Positions 1-9,148 of a DNA stretch of 64,000 nucleotides are shown here, in pieces. The translations under genes were made by a program, and so were the position numbers. The first letter of the stretch is position 1; each line of letters begins with the position of its first letter. Origin of the DNA: MGIIb-O2 sp002494975 (GTDB lineage Archaea; Thermoplasmatota; Poseidoniia; Poseidoniales; Thalassarchaeaceae); assembly GCA_028355015.1 (NCBI GenBank), contig JAOMRN010000005.1, forward strand, positions 1-64,000, read 5' to 3'. The notes beneath the pieces were generated by a model that saw only the letters and a list, made by a program, of their open reading frames with translations, searched no databases and was not told where the DNA came from.

Positions 1-159
1 GATTTTTATGATTCACCACTTCTTTTTACATGGTTGATTGAAAGACCATCTGCGTTAGAGATGGATTGGAGATTACCAATAATTGCACTGGGTGTATTAA
101 TCGCAACACCTTTGACAATAAACTGGTTAGTCAAGAGAGATCAGAATTTAAGAATCTAA
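1..159 (+). CDS. C-terminal end of a membrane protein (partial)
   Basis: An open frame enters from the left edge and stops with TAA at 157-159, giving the last 52 residues of a protein. It ends with one hydrophobic segment (IIALGVLIATPLTI) followed by a short basic tail (VKRDQNLRI), typical of a last membrane helix with a cytoplasmic end. The family cannot be named from this fragment. Its stop codon overlaps the stop of the convergent downstream gene by four bases (CTAA at 156-159). Confidence 0.6.
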   Translation, partial: DFYDSPLLFTWLIERPSALEMDWRLPIIALGVLIATPLTINWLVKRDQNLRI

Positions 160-1211
160 AGATTGATGTCAGGTCCCTCTATTGTAACACCTTCGTCTCT
201 TAAATCTTGTAGGACATTAAATATCACTTGATTAGACAAATTTTCAGGAGGGTAGACTCCCCTGTTGATTAGACTTTCATCGATTAACCATTGTTTAATG
301 CAAGAAAAAGTAACTAGCCCCGTTGTTCTTGCCATCGAAGAATCACCATGTAATCCTTCATCATATACTGTCCATCGCATTTCTTCTCCATTCTTACATT
401 CAACTTTTATTTCCATCCATGTGAACTCTCTTCGATTTTTATCAAATTTCCACATCTGCATAAGATTTTTCTCATTGAGATTATTTGTTTTCCTTTCATC
501 AATAAATCTCTGAATATGTCCCGGCCACCTAACCGTATATTCCATCATATCATTAGCGGGGATAGTGTCAATTAAACTTCTGAGACCATCAGTTAGAAAA
601 GCCTCCATCTCTCCCCTCTGTTTCACCATAATTTTATGCCTCTCACTCAATGCTGGTAGAATACATATTTTCCTATCTCTAACAATTCTCGCCGGACGTG
701 TATATTCTGCAATCACATCATTTGGTGAAAATGGAGCCATGTAACTCCATTCAGCATCTGTTTCAATTGGATTACCACCTACTCTAATTTCGGCATTTAT
801 TATTCCATCTCCGACTCTTGATGCATACGAGATCAACATATTAGAAAAACCCGGTGCAATTCCAACATCCCAAAGTAATCTCGCTCCTGATTCTAATGCT
901 ATTTCATGTAATATTTCCGGAGTTTCCTCGCTAAAACTTAGGTCAACTATTCTTTTCCCTTTAGATACCAATAATTTTGTTACACTATGTCCGAGATTTC
1001 CAGGGAGCATATTAATGAATAAATCATCATCGTCAAAAGTCTCTTGACAGTATAAAAATGCATCTTTGACGTATATTTTTATTAAATCATTTTCTATAAG
1101 ATAATTCGTTTCTTCTATATCTATGACATTAATTTTAACTCCGAGAGTAGACAATTTCTTAATTACGAAAGAACCAACAAGTCCTGACCCTAAGCAGTGT
1201 ATGGTTACCAT
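156..1211 (-). CDS. Saccharopine dehydrogenase-like NAD(P)-dependent oxidoreductase
   Basis: The N-terminus is a Rossmann fold with the dinucleotide motif GSGLVG directly after the proposed start (MVTIHCLGSG). A longer frame to 1256 exists, but a TATA-like AT tract at 1263-1272 would place transcription initiation inside that extension, so the ATG at 1211 is preferred. The mid-protein DLSFSEE and WDVGIAPGFSN stretches are typical of the saccharopine dehydrogenase/LYS9-like superfamily, which oxidises or reduces amino-acid-type substrates. The substrate is not predictable. It is divergent from trpS, and its stop codon is shared with the upstream convergent gene. Confidence 0.75.
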   Translation of the reverse strand: MVTIHCLGSGLVGSFVIKKLSTLGVKINVIDIEETNYLIENDLIKIYVKDAFLYCQETFDDDDLFINMLPGNLGHSVTKLLVSKGKRIVDLSFSEETPEILHEIALESGARLLWDVGIAPGFSNMLISYASRVGDGIINAEIRVGGNPIETDAEWSYMAPFSPNDVIAEYTRPARIVRDRKICILPALSERHKIMVKQRGEMEAFLTDGLRSLIDTIPANDMMEYTVRWPGHIQRFIDERKTNNLNEKNLMQMWKFDKNRREFTWMEIKVECKNGEEMRWTVYDEGLHGDSSMARTTGLVTFSCIKQWLIDESLINRGVYPPENLSNQVIFNVLQDLRDEGVTIEGPDINL

Positions 1212-1262
1212 ATTATCGTACACCGGCAGTAGTTGATGTCCATAGTAGTTGGGCATATTTGT

Positions 1263-1272
1263 AATATTTTAT
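1263..1272. promoter_or_regulatory. Putative bidirectional TATA box between the oxidoreductase and trpS
   Basis: The only strongly A/T tract in the divergent gap is aatattttat. On the plus strand it predicts a start about 25-27 bases on (near 1297), giving a short leader before the trpS ATG at 1310. On the minus strand it predicts a start near 1241, consistent with the shorter oxidoreductase start at 1211. This is read by eye from archaeal promoter spacing rules and is not experimental. Confidence 0.35.
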
Positions 1273-1309
1273 GCGTAGCCTTGATTGAGGGCTTTGCACT
1301 CGACCACGC

Positions 1310-2692
1310 ATGGCTGGCGAGTCTCGGATAGATCCATGGTCCTCTCAACAGTCTACTGATTATGCTAAAATAAGAGATAATTTCGGTTTGAGTAGCGTTG
1401 AAATTTCAAAGATACCTAATCCAAATCAATTACATCGTAGAGGAATTATTTTTGCTCATAGAGATTTGGATGTAATTCTTGGATGCATAGATAGAAGTGA
1501 GAAATTTGGAGTTTTGACTGGTCTTATGCCGAGTGGAAAAATGCACCTTGGTCATAGTATGGTAATTGATCAGGTTAAATGGTTTCAAGAACAGGGAGGT
1601 GACATTACAGTTACAGTAGCCGATTTAGAAGCTTTAGCTACTAGAGGGACATCTCTCAAAGAAGGGCGTAAACTTGCTCTTTCTGAATACATACATAATT
1701 ATGCTGCATTGGGACTTGATCCGGATAAAACCAATGTGTACTTTCAAAGTATGAGGCCTGATGTCCAGCGTCTTGGTTTTACATTAGGGAAGAAGACAAA
1801 CCTTTCCGAGTTTAAATCAATATATGGTTTCTCAGGGGACACAAATCTTGCCCATGTACAAGCACCTCTTGTCCAAGCAGGTGATATAGTACACCCTCAA
1901 TTAGATGAATACGGAGGTCTTAGACCAATAGTAGTCCCTGTAGGGGTTGATCAAGACCCTCATATTCGTCTAACTAGGGACTTGGTTGGTAAAACCAATT
2001 GGTTTAATCTCAAAAGAAGAAAGAATGGAGGTCTTACAATAGGTTTGTCAATCCAAGATGAAAATAAGATTCAAATGGGCGTTTCAGAATCTGGAGGGAT
2101 AAATCGAGAAGTACGTAGTATGGTGTTCGACGAACTTAAGAAGTGTCTTTCTAAACTTGGATTTGCTGATTTTATGGCGAATCCAAAGCATGGTACAATC
2201 GAGATCCCAGGTGCTACAATTAGTGACATTCCTAGGATGAAAATTTCATTATTACATCTAGAAAGAAATATGGGTGGGATGGGACTCATGCCTCCTTGTT
2301 CTACATACCATCGTTTTGCAGTTGGTATGACAGGAGATAAAATGTCTTCATCAAAGCCTGAGACTACTATTTTTATGCGCGATTCTATAGAAGTTATGAC
2401 AAAGAAAGTGAAGCGTGCATTTAGTGGGGGGCAGGCTACGATTGAGGAGCATAGGAGGCTTGGCGGAGATTTATCGAAAGATGTAGCCTATCAATATCTC
2501 CAGTTCTTTTTTGAAGAAAGCGATAGTGAATTATCTTCTATTGGTCGCGATTATGAATCTGGAAGATTACTAGCTGGCGAGATCAAGCAAATTTGCATCA
2601 ATAAGGCATCAGAATGGTTGAATGAACTTTCGGAGAAAAGAGATCAATGGGCAGATAGAATTGATGATTTCATAGCACCAGACTCTAAATAA
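1310..2692 (+). CDS. trpS: Tryptophanyl-tRNA synthetase (archaeal/eukaryotic type)
   Basis: Class Ic aminoacyl-tRNA synthetase of 460 residues that charges tRNA-Trp. The HIGH-type signature reads HLGH at residues 79-82 within MPSGKMHLGH, and the KMSKS-type signature reads KMSSS starting at residue 344. The spacing, length and GVDQDPHIRLTRD block match archaeal/eukaryotic TrpRS rather than the shorter bacterial enzyme. TyrRS is the nearest alternative but fits the DQDPH block less well. The gene is monocistronic and is followed four bases later by the convergent ZPR1 gene. Confidence 0.93.
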   Translation: MAGESRIDPWSSQQSTDYAKIRDNFGLSSVEISKIPNPNQLHRRGIIFAHRDLDVILGCIDRSEKFGVLTGLMPSGKMHLGHSMVIDQVKWFQEQGGDITVTVADLEALATRGTSLKEGRKLALSEYIHNYAALGLDPDKTNVYFQSMRPDVQRLGFTLGKKTNLSEFKSIYGFSGDTNLAHVQAPLVQAGDIVHPQLDEYGGLRPIVVPVGVDQDPHIRLTRDLVGKTNWFNLKRRKNGGLTIGLSIQDENKIQMGVSESGGINREVRSMVFDELKKCLSKLGFADFMANPKHGTIEIPGATISDIPRMKISLLHLERNMGGMGLMPPCSTYHRFAVGMTGDKMSSSKPETTIFMRDSIEVMTKKVKRAFSGGQATIEEHRRLGGDLSKDVAYQYLQFFFEESDSELSSIGRDYESGRLLAGEIKQICINKASEWLNELSEKRDQWADRIDDFIAPDSK

Positions 2693-2695
2693 TTA

Positions 2696-3289
2696 TTATA
2701 ATTCATCAGTATTGAATATCGGAAAACTTGGCCCTATCTCTAATACTTCCATTTCTTCTTCAGTTAGATCTCTTGAAACTGCCTCATGATGTAATATTTG
2801 ACTATGTCCCATTGGGTCCAAAAGCGTAATTTCTGTACTTATTTCTCCATTTTTAACTTGATTAATCTTGTCAAATAAATCTTCACATTTTTTGACAATA
2901 TCTTCTTCATTAGCGGCTTTTGATTGTCTGTACATTAGCCTTATTGCGTCTTCGAATCTGTTCAAAACTCCTTCGATATTAGATACATATCCTGTCGTAG
3001 CTCCTCCAGGCTTAACTTCTAATCCTAAGTCACTTATCTTGACTGTACAAGATGATGAACGAATTATTCTAACAGAAAGCATTTCTGAATCATTAATATT
3101 CAGGCTACATGCGCCCGGTTTTTTACCTTCTGCCGGTATGAAATCTGTATGTTTCCAACCACAAGAAGGGCATAAAATTGTAAGTTGTGTATGTTCTCCA
3201 AAATATGGTATTTCAGAACTATGGGCAATCATAGTTAGTCCATTGTCTGAAAAACAAACAGGGCATGGTTGCTCGACAGTACTTTCCAT
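2696..3289 (-). CDS. ZPR1-type zinc finger protein
   Basis: A 197-residue protein with an N-terminal four-cysteine zinc finger (C9, C12, C40, C43; CPVC and CPSC pairs). It is followed by the characteristic ZPR1 beta-region, including VKPGGATTGYVSNIEGVLNR. Eukaryotic ZPR1 has two such modules and binds elongation factor 1A. Archaeal homologues, like this one, have one, and their role is not settled. The gene lies ten bases downstream of the SepF gene on the same strand, so the two are probably co-transcribed. Confidence 0.85.
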   Translation of the reverse strand: MESTVEQPCPVCFSDNGLTMIAHSSEIPYFGEHTQLTILCPSCGWKHTDFIPAEGKKPGACSLNINDSEMLSVRIIRSSSCTVKISDLGLEVKPGGATTGYVSNIEGVLNRFEDAIRLMYRQSKAANEEDIVKKCEDLFDKINQVKNGEISTEITLLDPMGHSQILHHEAVSRDLTEEEMEVLEIGPSFPIFNTDEL

Positions 3290-3298
3290 GCTATCCCC

Positions 3299-3703
3299 TC
3301 ATCTATGATTTATATCAGCCTTTTTGGCTCCATAATCTGGAGGTAGTAAGAGTAAACGATTATGACCTAAACCGAAAACCGTCCCTTTAATCTCGTTCTC
3401 TATAAATTTCTGTAATTTTGATACTGCGATTTGAAGTTCTATTTCGCGTTTAATCATACCACCCATCTCCAAAATTACAATGTCACCATCTGATACCCAG
3501 TTCATTAGTTCAGGTATTCCTGTAATGTCTTCTAAACTAGCCCTGTGGATTACAGTATCTTTTGCTCTTTTTGGTACAGGTGCTTGAGAATATCTTTCCC
3601 CTAAGTCGTGATAATCCTGTTCTGCATCTATTGAACTGTTGATATTACTAGGTAAACTTGGCATCTCAATCCATTTCGGCCCACTACTTTCTTCTTTCGC
3701 CAC
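3299..3703 (-). CDS. sepF: SepF-like cell division protein
   Basis: A 134-residue protein whose C-terminal half has the SepF pattern: a GDIVILEMGG strand, a helix (IELQIAVSKLQKFIEN) and a GTVFGLGHNRLLLLPP segment. In Euryarchaeota SepF anchors FtsZ to the membrane and helps organise the division ring. The N-terminal part is polar and probably flexible, with a short start that could serve as the membrane-targeting segment. It is first gene of a pair with ZPR1. The upstream gap (3704-3855) separates it from the divergent proteasome gene and must hold both promoters. Confidence 0.75.
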   Translation of the reverse strand: MAKEESSGPKWIEMPSLPSNINSSIDAEQDYHDLGERYSQAPVPKRAKDTVIHRASLEDITGIPELMNWVSDGDIVILEMGGMIKREIELQIAVSKLQKFIENEIKGTVFGLGHNRLLLLPPDYGAKKADINHR

Positions 3704-3855
3704 GATACCGCGTCTAGGAACCGTTCTTTGTATTATCTAATGAATTATTATGGATATGTTTGTTTTATGTTGTTTTCACTAAATTGCATGAGCCTCATCC
3801 GTCGCATTGATAAGGGGGGTCATTTTAGTAAGATTCGCTGAGAGGACTTCCTCTT

Positions 3856-4497
3856 ATGGCGGTGATTAAAATGCACGCGACAACTGATGCAGTAAAGACA
3901 GGAACAAGTACAATCGGAATTACCTTTGATGGTGGAGTTGTTGTTGGTGCAGACCACAGAGCAACTATGGGGCACTTTATAGCAAATAAAAGTGTACAAA
4001 AAATGTTCCAAATTTCAAATAGCATTGCACTTACTACTGCTGGATTAGTTGGGCATGCCCAATCACTTTCACGTACTTTAGCTGCAGAATTAAAATTATA
4101 TGAATTGAAAGAAGGAACTGCTATGACAGTCAAAGGTGCAGCCACACTAACTGCAAATATATTGGTTGGAAGGCCACATTATGTCCAGTTACTAATTGTA
4201 GGCGTAGACTCTTCTGGTTCCAGTGTCTACAGTATTGACTCAGCAGGTGGTTCAATACCTGATGTTTATTGTGCTACAGGTTCAGGCTCTCCATACATGT
4301 ATGGTGTCCTCGAAGATCAATACCGTGATGGTATGGATGAAAAATCTGCATTAAAGGTCGCTGCCAAATCTCTTTTAGCGTCTGCTCAAAGAGATGCAGC
4401 TAGCGGGAATGGTATGGATTTAGCAGTAATTACAGCAGAAAAAGGATTCCAACAATTGTCAAAAGAGCAGGTTGCTGCTCTTCTTTCTTCACTTTGA
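3856..4497 (+). CDS. psmB: Proteasome beta subunit
   Basis: An N-terminal nucleophile hydrolase forming the inner rings of the 20S proteasome, the main cytosolic ATP-dependent protease chamber of archaea. A 16-residue propeptide ends at Gly16, and self-cleavage exposes the catalytic Thr17 (GTSTIG). The Asp/Arg motif (GADHRATMG) and the lysine in IANKSVQKMF follow at family spacing. The C-terminal ATGSGSPYMYGVLE and QRDAASGNGMDLAVI blocks are diagnostic. At 213 residues it has normal length. A structured intergenic element separates it from fttA. Confidence 0.95.
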   Translation: MAVIKMHATTDAVKTGTSTIGITFDGGVVVGADHRATMGHFIANKSVQKMFQISNSIALTTAGLVGHAQSLSRTLAAELKLYELKEGTAMTVKGAATLTANILVGRPHYVQLLIVGVDSSGSSVYSIDSAGGSIPDVYCATGSGSPYMYGVLEDQYRDGMDEKSALKVAAKSLLASAQRDAASGNGMDLAVITAEKGFQQLSKEQVAALLSSL

Positions 4498-4554
4498 TAC
4501 TCACGTTGCATTGTGCACATCTCCGTTTTCGGAGAATCATCTCTGCCGTGAGTA
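4498..4554 (+). other. Nested hairpin element between psmB and fttA
   Basis: Immediately after the psmB stop, tactcacg (4498-4505) is perfectly complementary to cgtgagta (4547-4554). Inside lies a second perfect stem, tctccg (4520-4525) with cggaga (4530-4535), closed by a TTTT loop. The palindrome gtgcac (4513-4518) sits between the two. The element ends 18 bases before the preferred fttA ATG. It may be a leader RNA structure, a processing site or a small RNA; no known RNA family is recognised. Confidence 0.45.
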
Positions 4555-4572
4555 ACTTAGGATGTGTATATT

Positions 4573-6489
4573 ATGAGAATGTCGTACTCAGAACTCAAAA
4601 AGAAAATATCAGGTATTATCCCTAAAGATATTGATTATGAAATTGATCTTGAAGCAGGATCAATATCTGTAATTACTAAACAACCTGAAAAGTTTGTTAC
4701 TAGTACTGACAACTTGACCGTTAAAATTGCTAAACTTGTTAAAAGAAGAATCGTTATTCGACCTCATCCTGACATTTTATCTAGTGAACAAGAGGTTCAT
4801 GATGCAGTCGGTCAAATCATTCCTCCTGAAGCAGAAGTAAGAAAAGTTTGGCTTGACCCTGCATTAAGCGAAGTCATATTAGAATGTGATAATCCATCAG
4901 ATGCTGTTGGACCTAAGGGGTCTAATATTCAAGCACTTAGAGATAAAATTGGATGGTTAGTCAAAGTTGTTCGCGCTCCATCAATAGAAAGTAGAACTCA
5001 ACACGACATTAGGAGATATAGAAAAGAAATGTCTGATGAGAGAAAATCTCTTCTCAGAAAATTTGGGACAAGAATTTACCGTCCTCAAAGACCTGGCGAA
5101 TCTTGGGTCAGAATCACCGCCCTAGGTTCTTACAGAGAAGTAGGTCGAGCAATGCACCTAATTACTACTAATGAATCTAAAGTATTGGTTGATTGTGGCG
5201 CCAAACCTACAACAAATAGAAATGAGGTACAACCATTTTTCAATGCTCCTGAATTAATGCCACTAGACAATCTTGATGCTATAGTAATAACTCATGCTCA
5301 CGTTGACCATATTGCAATGCTACCTGTCTTATTTCGATACGGTTACCGCGGTCCGGTTTACTGCACACCTCCTACTAGAGATTTAATGACACTTCTTCAG
5401 ATTGATTATGTTAAAGTCAGTCAGGCAGAGGGTAATGAACCCCCGTATTCTAAGGCAGATATTCAAGAATGTATCAAGCATGTAGTTGATGTAAATTGGG
5501 GAGATAAGACTGACATAGCTCCAGATATTAAGATGACCATGGAAAATGCAGGGCATATTTTAGGTTCTTCAAGTGTTTATATGAATATTGGTGAAGGAAA
5601 TAATGAACATAAAATATTATTTTCTGGTGATATAAAATATGAAAAATCATGGCTTTTCGATGCAGCAACTGTTAGATTCCCCAAGGTTGATACTTTAGTT
5701 ATCGAGTCAACATATGGTGGTCCTCAAGACATTCAGCCCACTAGAGATGCAGCAAGTCATGAACTCCAAGAAATGATAATTGATGTTATTGGGCGAGGTG
5801 GCAAAATATTCTGCCCTGTCTTTGCTGTCGGTCGATCTCAAGAAGTAATGATTGCCATAGATGAATTATTCAAGTCAGGTAAAGTATCTCCGGTTACAGT
5901 ATGGCTTGATGGAATGATTTCTGAAGCCACGGCAATACACGCAAGTCATCCAAACTTCCTTAACCGAGATTTAAGAAAAAAACTTCTCAAGGGCGGTGCA
6001 GAAAACCCATTCCATTCCAAATGGTTTCGTACTGTTGAGTCTTACCAACAAAGAGAATCAATATTATTAGATCCGTCTCCTTGTATTGTTCTAGCTACCA
6101 GTGGAATGATGACTGGTGGCCCAATTGTTGAATATTTCAAGCATTGGGCCCCTGAACCAAATAACACACTTTGCTTTGTTGGATATCAAGCATCAGGGAC
6201 ACTTGGAAGTAGACTAAGGGACGGTCATTCTTCTGTTCCTTTAATTGATAAAGGCCAAACCTTAATGGTAGAAGTAAAGTGTTCTATGAGGAAAATCGAT
6301 GGATTCAGTGGTCATTCAGATAGGAATCAATTAATGGATTATGTTTCGGCTTTGAACCCAACACCTAGGAAGATAATTTGCCACCATGGAGATGCTCAAA
6401 CATGTAATGCATTCCGTCAAGGATTACGTGAAAAATTCCGTGTTCAAACATATGCTCCTGCTAATTTAGAAACTTTAAGGCTGTTATAA
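4573..6489 (+). CDS. fttA: Archaeal CPSF ribonuclease / transcription termination factor aCPSF1 (FttA)
   Basis: A 638-residue factor that cleaves nascent RNA and terminates archaeal transcription. An N-terminal KH region with a GPKGSN GxxG-type loop (about residue 114) precedes the metallo-beta-lactamase/beta-CASP nuclease. Zinc ligands are in THAHVDH (H241, H243, D245, H246), with further motifs AGHILGSS, FSGDIKYE, ATSGMMTGG and a C-terminal HHGD. A GTG at 4564 could add three residues; the ATG at 4573 is preferred because it gives the usual short MRMSY start. It is downstream of psmB on the same strand. Confidence 0.93.
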   Translation: MRMSYSELKKKISGIIPKDIDYEIDLEAGSISVITKQPEKFVTSTDNLTVKIAKLVKRRIVIRPHPDILSSEQEVHDAVGQIIPPEAEVRKVWLDPALSEVILECDNPSDAVGPKGSNIQALRDKIGWLVKVVRAPSIESRTQHDIRRYRKEMSDERKSLLRKFGTRIYRPQRPGESWVRITALGSYREVGRAMHLITTNESKVLVDCGAKPTTNRNEVQPFFNAPELMPLDNLDAIVITHAHVDHIAMLPVLFRYGYRGPVYCTPPTRDLMTLLQIDYVKVSQAEGNEPPYSKADIQECIKHVVDVNWGDKTDIAPDIKMTMENAGHILGSSSVYMNIGEGNNEHKILFSGDIKYEKSWLFDAATVRFPKVDTLVIESTYGGPQDIQPTRDAASHELQEMIIDVIGRGGKIFCPVFAVGRSQEVMIAIDELFKSGKVSPVTVWLDGMISEATAIHASHPNFLNRDLRKKLLKGGAENPFHSKWFRTVESYQQRESILLDPSPCIVLATSGMMTGGPIVEYFKHWAPEPNNTLCFVGYQASGTLGSRLRDGHSSVPLIDKGQTLMVEVKCSMRKIDGFSGHSDRNQLMDYVSALNPTPRKIICHHGDAQTCNAFRQGLREKFRVQTYAPANLETLRLL

Positions 6490-6786
6490 TTATAATATTG
6501 GTATATCAAAGCCAGAATCTAAAGGGTCATCTGCTTGCTTTGCTACTGGTGAAAAATGCTCATTAGAATCTTCCCAATCTTCTAACGAAACTTCTTCTAT
6601 TTTTGTTACCTTAGAACGTTCTGAAACAATAAAAGAAATAGGGATTGGAATTAATAGAAGTAATGCCCAAGAGTTAATCGAATTACCTCCCGATTTGAAA
6701 AAACTATTAGTTGACAGTATTATCATAATGATGATAATCAACCAAGAAACAGTCTCTCTTCGCCGGCTCATGTAATCCCGACTCAT
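6490..6786 (-). CDS. Small two-helix membrane protein, unknown function
   Basis: A 98-residue protein with two predicted membrane helices (about residues 13-28 and 40-54), a basic N-terminus (MSRRR) and an acidic C-terminal tail of about 40 residues. No family is recognised. It ends exactly where the convergent fttA gene ends, and the AT-rich 46-base gap upstream is shared with the divergent zinc-ribbon gene. The composition and position support a real gene, but there is no motif evidence. Confidence 0.5.
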   Translation of the reverse strand: MSRDYMSRRRETVSWLIIIIMIILSTNSFFKSGGNSINSWALLLLIPIPISFIVSERSKVTKIEEVSLEDWEDSNEHFSPVAKQADDPLDSGFDIPIL

Positions 6787-6859
6787 ATCTTCATTGATGA
6801 ATTAATTGTGACATCAATCATCAGACAAACTCTTGAACTATCACTTTTCGAGAGTAATT

Positions 6860-7294
6860 ATGCCCTTCAAGTTTAATCTCGTTACTTGTGGCTGTGGGCA
6901 TTCTTTTGGTACATCTGGTAGTAGAGTTAATTATTGTACTAAATGTGGTTCTACATCGAATATCAAGGATATAACTGGTTTTGACAATGCTGAAAAATTA
7001 TCTGAAGCAGTATCTATAGCAAATATTCCCAAAGAAATTAGTGATGAATTAATTGAGAAAATTCAGAAGAAAGAAAATAAGTCTAAATTATTCTCTCCAA
7101 ATAAATCACCTGATCCTTTCAGTTTAATGAAAATCGCCACAGATGTTGATGGCAATTTGAGTAAATTATCATTAGAAAAGATACTAATTAACGAAGGAAT
7201 ATCCGATGTTTCCAGTGAGCACTTAATTGGCCAAGCTGAGATGCAAGGTTTGTTAGTTCGCGTGAGTCAAAATACATGGAATTGGTTGAGTTAA
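6860..7294 (+). CDS. Zinc-ribbon protein of unknown function
   Basis: A protein of 144 residues starting at MPFKFNLV. The frame can be extended nine residues to 6833. Near the N-terminus CGCGHSF and YCTKCG form a four-cysteine zinc ribbon with a Gly-Ser-rich loop. The rest is helical and polar, ending in a winged-helix-like segment (SLEKILINEGISDVSSEHLIGQAEMQGLLVRVS) that could bind nucleic acid. Small zinc-ribbon plus winged-helix proteins are common in archaea as transcription-related factors. The specific family is not identified. tRNA-Pro follows about 40 bases later. Confidence 0.55.
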   Translation: MPFKFNLVTCGCGHSFGTSGSRVNYCTKCGSTSNIKDITGFDNAEKLSEAVSIANIPKEISDELIEKIQKKENKSKLFSPNKSPDPFSLMKIATDVDGNLSKLSLEKILINEGISDVSSEHLIGQAEMQGLLVRVSQNTWNWLS

Positions 7295-7331
7295 GTTCTT
7301 GACAGGTTGTTCAGTCGAAGGGTCACTCACA

Positions 7332-7409
7332 GGGCCTGTGGGTTAGTCTGGTCTATGCTTGTTCGTTTGGGACGAACAGACTCTGGTTCAAATCCAGGCA
7401 GGCCCACCA
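7332..7409 (+). tRNA. tRNA-Pro (anticodon UGG), CCA encoded
   Basis: The acceptor arms GGGCCTG (7332-7338) and CAGGCCC pair fully. The anticodon stem GTTCG/CGAAC (7361-7365 and 7373-7377) closes the seven-base loop TTTGGGA, with anticodon TGG at 7368-7370 and the G37 expected of proline tRNAs. The T arm is TCTGG-TTCAAAT-CCAGG. The D arm carries the usual GG pair. The discriminator A is followed by a genomically encoded CCA (7407-7409). There is no intron. Confidence 0.93.
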
Positions 7410-7429
7410 TTAATTCAAGTTGTGGATAT

Positions 7430-8194
7430 TTATTGTTTTATCCTTAATATTGCATCTCTATCGAATATGCTTACTGCATTTCTTAAGGCATCATTTTTAC
7501 TAAACCATTTCGCTTCTTCAATTTCATCCTCTTTTGGTATTATTTTTTCGATTGGAATATCTAACTTACATTTGTATGTGAACGATAACCAATTTATTCC
7601 TTCTGATGTGAATATATTTTCTTGGATAATTACTCCATCTTCACCTTCGATAATATCTCCAGATTCTCCATGCTCATCAGAGATTTCTATATCTATTCCT
7701 AGTTCTTCTAGTACTTCTCTCACTGCCCCAACTCTTGGATGTTCGCCATAATCGACAAAACCCCCTGGCAATGTCCAGCAACCTGTAAAGAATCCTCTCT
7801 TCACTTTGGCCATAAGTATCATATTTTCTTTATTCTGGATTATTACTTTTGAGACTACCCTGTGTATTGTTCGGTATACTGACTCTCTAGCGACAGGATC
7901 TACTGCACTATCGCTAATTACAGAATCTTTCCATGCCCAATTCTCTGGCCATTCGATTTTTGGAGTTGCTATTATTACTCTTCTTTCAGTTTCTCCTAGA
8001 ATAATATTATTTTCTCTTTTTTTAACCCAATCAATACCCATTTCAGAGACTTCTTCAACGGTTGGTAAACGTATTAGAAAAATATTACCTATCCAGTCAA
8101 CCCTTCCGGGCTCAGGTATTGCTGGGCCTTCACCATCATTATTGACAAGAAGCAACTTACCGTCGTGTTCTAGGTGAATATAATCTGAAGTCAT
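7430..8194 (-). CDS. Nudix hydrolase
   Basis: A 254-residue protein. The Nudix box is complete at residues 145-166: G145-x5-E151-x7-R159-E160-V-x-E163-E164-L-G166, the magnesium-binding loop that hydrolyses nucleoside-diphosphate-linked substrates. About 110 residues of beta-rich sequence precede the catalytic domain, an extension seen in some NADH-pyrophosphatase-type members, but no zinc-binding cysteines are visible. The substrate is therefore unknown. It is convergent with the tRNA gene and sits 15 bases downstream of the malate dehydrogenase gene on the same strand. Confidence 0.85.
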   Translation of the reverse strand: MTSDYIHLEHDGKLLLVNNDGEGPAIPEPGRVDWIGNIFLIRLPTVEEVSEMGIDWVKKRENNIILGETERRVIIATPKIEWPENWAWKDSVISDSAVDPVARESVYRTIHRVVSKVIIQNKENMILMAKVKRGFFTGCWTLPGGFVDYGEHPRVGAVREVLEELGIDIEISDEHGESGDIIEGEDGVIIQENIFTSEGINWLSFTYKCKLDIPIEKIIPKEDEIEEAKWFSKNDALRNAVSIFDRDAILRIKQ

Positions 8195-8209
8195 CTTTGT
8201 TCCTTCTGG

Positions 8210-9148
8210 TTAATATCCCATGATGTCGCTAAGTTGAGACTTATAGAAACTAGCAGAACCTTGTAGATTTTCTAGTTCATGTTTTTCAAGATCTAATTCT
8301 ATTATTCTTTCAACTCCATTCTTTCCTAATATTACTGGAACTCCTATGTATACGTCATTTAGGCCATATTCTCCATTCAGCAATGCACTACAAGGCAACA
8401 TTCTTTTACGATCATTCAGAACCGATTCTGCCATAATTGCTGCTGCACTTCCAGGTGCATAGAAAGCGCTCCCTCTTTCTAATAACTTGACAATTTCTCC
8501 GCCGCCACTAGCCGTTCTCTTAGATATTGATTTTATTGTTTCATCGTCTAATAATTGAGTTATAGGGATACCGCCTACTGTAGTATATCTTGGTAATGGG
8601 ACCATTGTATCTCCATGTCCTCCCAAGACCATTGCTTGTACATCTTCATTTGAACAACCTATCGCATCAGATACGAAATGAGTCATCCTAGCCGAGTCTA
8701 ATATTCCTGCTTGACCTATCACCCTATTAGATGGAAATCCAGTGACTTTTTGCATATGGTAAGTCATTAAATCTAAAGGATTTGTAACCATTATTATAAC
8801 AGCTTCAGGAGCAAAATCTCTAATTCCTGTTCCAACCTGTGAAATTATTTCTGCATTCTTACCAATCAGATCTTCACGACTCATGCCGGGTTGTCTTGGG
8901 AATCCTGAAGTAACTACTACAACATCTGAACCTGCAATATCCTCATAATTTGAAGTGCCTGTAATTTTCCCATCATAATTTAGAACTTGCCCTCCTTGAC
9001 TCATATCTAGGGCTTTGCCTTTTGCAAAACCTTCGTATATGTCTAGTAACACAATCTCACCTAATTTCCGTTCAGCCATAACGAAGGCACACGTAGCACC
9101 TACATTACCCGCACCAATCACTGCTATTTTCCTTGCTTCTCTTGCCAT
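8210..9148 (-). CDS. mdh: Malate dehydrogenase (LDH-like family)
   Basis: A 312-residue NAD-dependent enzyme interconverting malate and oxaloacetate in the TCA cycle. The Rossmann motif GAGNVGA is at the N-terminus. The substrate loop reads PRQPGMSRED, with the arginine that favours malate over lactate, and the catalytic histidine lies in GGHGDTMVPL after the VTNPLD segment. A Shine-Dalgarno-like gaggag precedes the ATG by about six bases. It is probably co-transcribed with the downstream Nudix gene and is divergent from the CPBP protease gene. Confidence 0.92.
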   Translation of the reverse strand: MAREARKIAVIGAGNVGATCAFVMAERKLGEIVLLDIYEGFAKGKALDMSQGGQVLNYDGKITGTSNYEDIAGSDVVVVTSGFPRQPGMSREDLIGKNAEIISQVGTGIRDFAPEAVIIMVTNPLDLMTYHMQKVTGFPSNRVIGQAGILDSARMTHFVSDAIGCSNEDVQAMVLGGHGDTMVPLPRYTTVGGIPITQLLDDETIKSISKRTASGGGEIVKLLERGSAFYAPGSAAAIMAESVLNDRKRMLPCSALLNGEYGLNDVYIGVPVILGKNGVERIIELDLEKHELENLQGSASFYKSQLSDIMGY

